Source: Rhizobium bangladeshense (GTDB taxonomy: Bacteria; Pseudomonadota; Alphaproteobacteria; Rhizobiales; Rhizobiaceae). From it: 64,000 bases of DNA. The DNA is taken from assembly GCF_017357245.1 (NCBI RefSeq), contig NZ_CP071612.1, forward strand, positions 3,413,001 through 3,477,000, written 5' to 3'. Of this stretch, positions 62,161-64,000 are shown piece after piece; position 1 is the first letter of the stretch, and each line of letters starts with the position of its first letter. Made by a program: the position numbers and the translations under genes. Under the pieces are notes generated by a model. It searched no databases. It had not been told where the DNA came from and saw only the letters and a program-made list of their open reading frames with translations.

Positions 62161-62180
62161 CTATTTCCCCTGGGAAATAG
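62161..62180. promoter_or_regulatory. Perfect 9-bp palindrome upstream of the DMT transporter
   Basis: CTATTTCCC and GGGAAATAG flank CT. The element lies 37 bp before the transporter start, in the 191-bp divergent gap with purA. It has the size and symmetry of a repressor or activator operator, but I do not recognise the family that would bind it. Confidence 0.5.
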
Positions 62181-62216
62181 CCGATTATCGATTGCAAAAG
62201 ACGAGGAAGAACGCTC

Positions 62217-63134
62217 TTGCAAGCCACAGCCTATTTCTGCCTCGTCATCGCCACCCTCTGCTGGGGAGGCAACTCCGTCGCTGGCAAACTTGCGGTCGGC
62301 CATATCAGCCCGATGATGCTGACCTTTCTGCGTTGGTTCCTCGCCGTCGCGCTCATCGCCATAATATCTGTGCCGCAACTGAAGAAGGATTGGCCCGTGG
62401 CGAAGAAAAACCTGCCGCTCCTCCTTTGCTACGGCGCCATCGGCTATACACTCTTTAACGCCATGCTCTATTCGGCGGTGCAATATACGACGGCGATCAA
62501 CGTCGCCATCGAGCAAGCCGGCATTCCGATGCTGATCTTCCTGTTGAATTTCTTCTTTTTCCGCACTGGCATCTCGCTGGCGCAATGTCTCGGCTTCGGC
62601 ACGACGCTGCTGGGCGTGGCGCTGACGGCCGCCCACGGCGACCTCGCCACGCTGCTGCAGTTGCAGCTCAACCGTGGCGACGGGCTGATGCTGATCGCCA
62701 TTGCCGCCTACTCGCTCTACACGATATTGCTACGCTGGAAACCGCCGGTCGATTGGCGCACGCTGATGGCATTCCCCGCCCTTGCCGCCATGCTGACCTC
62801 GCTCCCGCTGCTTCTTTGGGAGATCGGCCGTGGCGCTGCGCAGTGGCCGGACCAAGCCGGTTGGAGCATCACCTTCTATACGGCGATCTTCCCCTCATTG
62901 TTGGCGCAGATCCTTTATATCAAGGGCGTCGAGGCTATCGGCGCCAACCGCGCCGGTCTCTTCATCAACCTCGTGCCGGTGTTCGGAACACTGCTCTCCG
63001 TCGTACTGATCGGAGAAAGGCTTCAGTCCTTCCATATAATAGCGCTGATGCTGACGCTCGGCGGCATCGCTATCGCCGAAAAGGGCCGGCCGAAAGCTTC
63101 CGCTCCGACCGTGCCTGCCTCACCAGTGGATTAG
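62217..63134 (+). CDS. DMT/EamA family transporter
   Basis: This 305-residue membrane protein shows two EamA repeats with about ten helices: FCLVIATLCWGGNSVAGKLAVGHISPMMLTFLRWFLAVALI in the first half and FPSLLAQILYIKGVEAIGANRAGLFINLVPVFGTLLSVVLIGERL in the second. Such proteins export metabolites or amino acids. It starts at TTG 62217 behind GAGGAAG. The substrate is unknown. Confidence 0.9.
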   Translation: MQATAYFCLVIATLCWGGNSVAGKLAVGHISPMMLTFLRWFLAVALIAIISVPQLKKDWPVAKKNLPLLLCYGAIGYTLFNAMLYSAVQYTTAINVAIEQAGIPMLIFLLNFFFFRTGISLAQCLGFGTTLLGVALTAAHGDLATLLQLQLNRGDGLMLIAIAAYSLYTILLRWKPPVDWRTLMAFPALAAMLTSLPLLLWEIGRGAAQWPDQAGWSITFYTAIFPSLLAQILYIKGVEAIGANRAGLFINLVPVFGTLLSVVLIGERLQSFHIIALMLTLGGIAIAEKGRPKASAPTVPASPVD

Positions 63135-63139
63135 AGCCT

Positions 63140-63988
63140 TTAGCCGAGCTCCAGGGTCGTCACACCGAAGACGTGCTTCAACGGGATGGCCGGCGCCGGC
63201 CCACGATACATACGTAGCGTCTCGAATACGGGCTGAAGCCCCATGCCTTCGGCAAGTGCGATTGCCTCGCGGTTTTCGACGGGGATGTCGACGAAGATCT
63301 GAGCCCCCTTTGCTTCGGGGATCAATTCGGCAAGCAGTGCCGCGGCGCTGTCAGCGTCATTAGCAAAGAGTGGGCCGATCTTGTAGCCTTCGTAGCAGCG
63401 GCGGATCGTGCCGTAGCCACGGATCTTGTGGCTTTTGCGGACCACGGCCGTACGCCGTCCCTTGCGGCTGGTGCACCAGGCGGCGAGGAAGGCTTCCCGC
63501 GGCTGCGGAAAGATCGCCGAATCGTAGCGCTGCAGCCCTTCCAGGCGTGAATCCAGCACCGGATGAGCGACGAGCGTGGAGGCCGGCAAAGCGGAGGCAA
63601 CGCCGCCATAGCGAACGGTGGCATAAGCGGGTTTGAAGCCGGCCCTGCGGTAATTCTCCTGCTGCGCCGTAACGCCGTCGAGGCCGATCGTCCGGCCCTC
63701 CGCCGTTGCGATCCCCGTTTTCCAGATCGCTTTGCCGTAACCCTTGCCGCGGAAATCGGGGTGAACGATGTAAAGGCCGAGAAAGGCGAAGCTGTCTCCA
63801 TATTTCACGACCGAGATCGAACCGACAGGGACTTCACCGATGGAGCCGACGAAGAACCCCGACGGATCAGCTTCGAGGAACGCAAGCGAATCGTCGAGGC
63901 CCGGATTCCATCCCTCCTGACGCGCCCATTCGAGCACGAGCTCCAATTCGCCGGGCCGCATCGAACGAACGGCAAATTCCGAATTCAT
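63140..63988 (-). CDS. Two-domain GNAT acetyltransferase (YitH/HolE type)
   Basis: This 282-residue protein has an N-terminal GNAT domain (GLYIVHPDFRGKGYGKAIW as acetyl-CoA loop) and a C-terminal acetyltransferase-like domain of about 120 residues (RKGRRTAVVRKSHKIRGYGTIRRCYEGYKIGPLFANDADSAAALL). This is the arrangement of the YitH/HolE group. The substrate is unknown. It ends 5 bp from the convergent transporter gene. The start at 63988 is preceded by GGGAAGG near the window edge. Confidence 0.88.
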   Translation of the reverse strand: MNSEFAVRSMRPGELELVLEWARQEGWNPGLDDSLAFLEADPSGFFVGSIGEVPVGSISVVKYGDSFAFLGLYIVHPDFRGKGYGKAIWKTGIATAEGRTIGLDGVTAQQENYRRAGFKPAYATVRYGGVASALPASTLVAHPVLDSRLEGLQRYDSAIFPQPREAFLAAWCTSRKGRRTAVVRKSHKIRGYGTIRRCYEGYKIGPLFANDADSAAALLAELIPEAKGAQIFVDIPVENREAIALAEGMGLQPVFETLRMYRGPAPAIPLKHVFGVTTLELG

Positions 63989-64000
63989 GCGACCTTCCCA

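Overview
This window looks like chromosomal DNA of a Rhizobium species close to R. leguminosarum / R. etli. That is inferred from protein content, not from a database match. The reasons are GC-rich coding sequence, an alphaproteobacterial cell-cycle set (ctrA, chpT, sciP), an rpoH1-type sigma factor, a Bra-type amino-acid importer, an ExoY/PssA-type exopolysaccharide sugar transferase, an Agp2-type bacteriophytochrome and one rhizobial intergenic palindrome. Genes are tightly packed. I see no rRNA, tRNA, insertion sequence, prophage or CRISPR array.

Layout. 1-6.6 kb: a GlxA/FtrA-type regulator cut by the window edge, a rhodanese, a quinone-oxidoreductase-like enzyme with a divergent LysR regulator, and a heme oxygenase-bacteriophytochrome operon. 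6.6-15 kb: a reductive pyrimidine-catabolism block with a RutR-like repressor and a RutR-type operator, N-carbamoyl-beta-alanine amidohydrolase, dihydropyrimidinase, a cupin and a four-gene ABC importer. 15.3-19.9 kb: an RND efflux adaptor and pump. 20-34.8 kb: one long minus-strand urea block in the order urtA-B-C-D-x-E, ureD-A-x-B-x-x-C, x, a GGDEF gene, ureE-F-G. Its extra genes encode a DUF1272 protein, a LprI-like protein, a sialyltransferase-fold protein and a TIGR02117-type protein. 35.2-39.5 kb: a large hybrid sensor kinase whose sensor is an NCS1 purine/cytosine-permease-like membrane domain followed by a cysteine-rich knuckle, translationally coupled to a LuxR-type response regulator. 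39.7-45.2 kb: the braDEFG-x-C amino-acid importer.

45.7-48 kb: cysQ and a PssA/ExoY-like sugar transferase. 48.5-54.7 kb: a cell-cycle and envelope island with sciP, a PqiA-like protein, a small acetyltransferase, a FliJ-like protein, ctrA, a lone receiver, chpT, eipA and a coiled-coil membrane protein. It carries CtrA-box-like sites and a cluster of GANTC methylation sites. 54.7-64 kb: a SpoU-type rRNA methyltransferase, a small membrane protein, an RluD-type pseudouridine synthase, rpoH behind a sigma-32-like promoter, a large acidic membrane protein, purA, a drug/metabolite transporter and a two-domain acetyltransferase.

How the parts fit. The centre of the window is about nitrogen: pyrimidine bases are broken down to ammonia and beta-alanine, urea is imported and split, and amino acids are imported. 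The permease-like sensor kinase lies between the urea and amino-acid importers, so it is the best candidate here for a little-described signalling system. The second theme is the CtrA phosphorelay: its phosphotransferase, master regulator, inhibitor and a likely envelope target lie within 6 kb.
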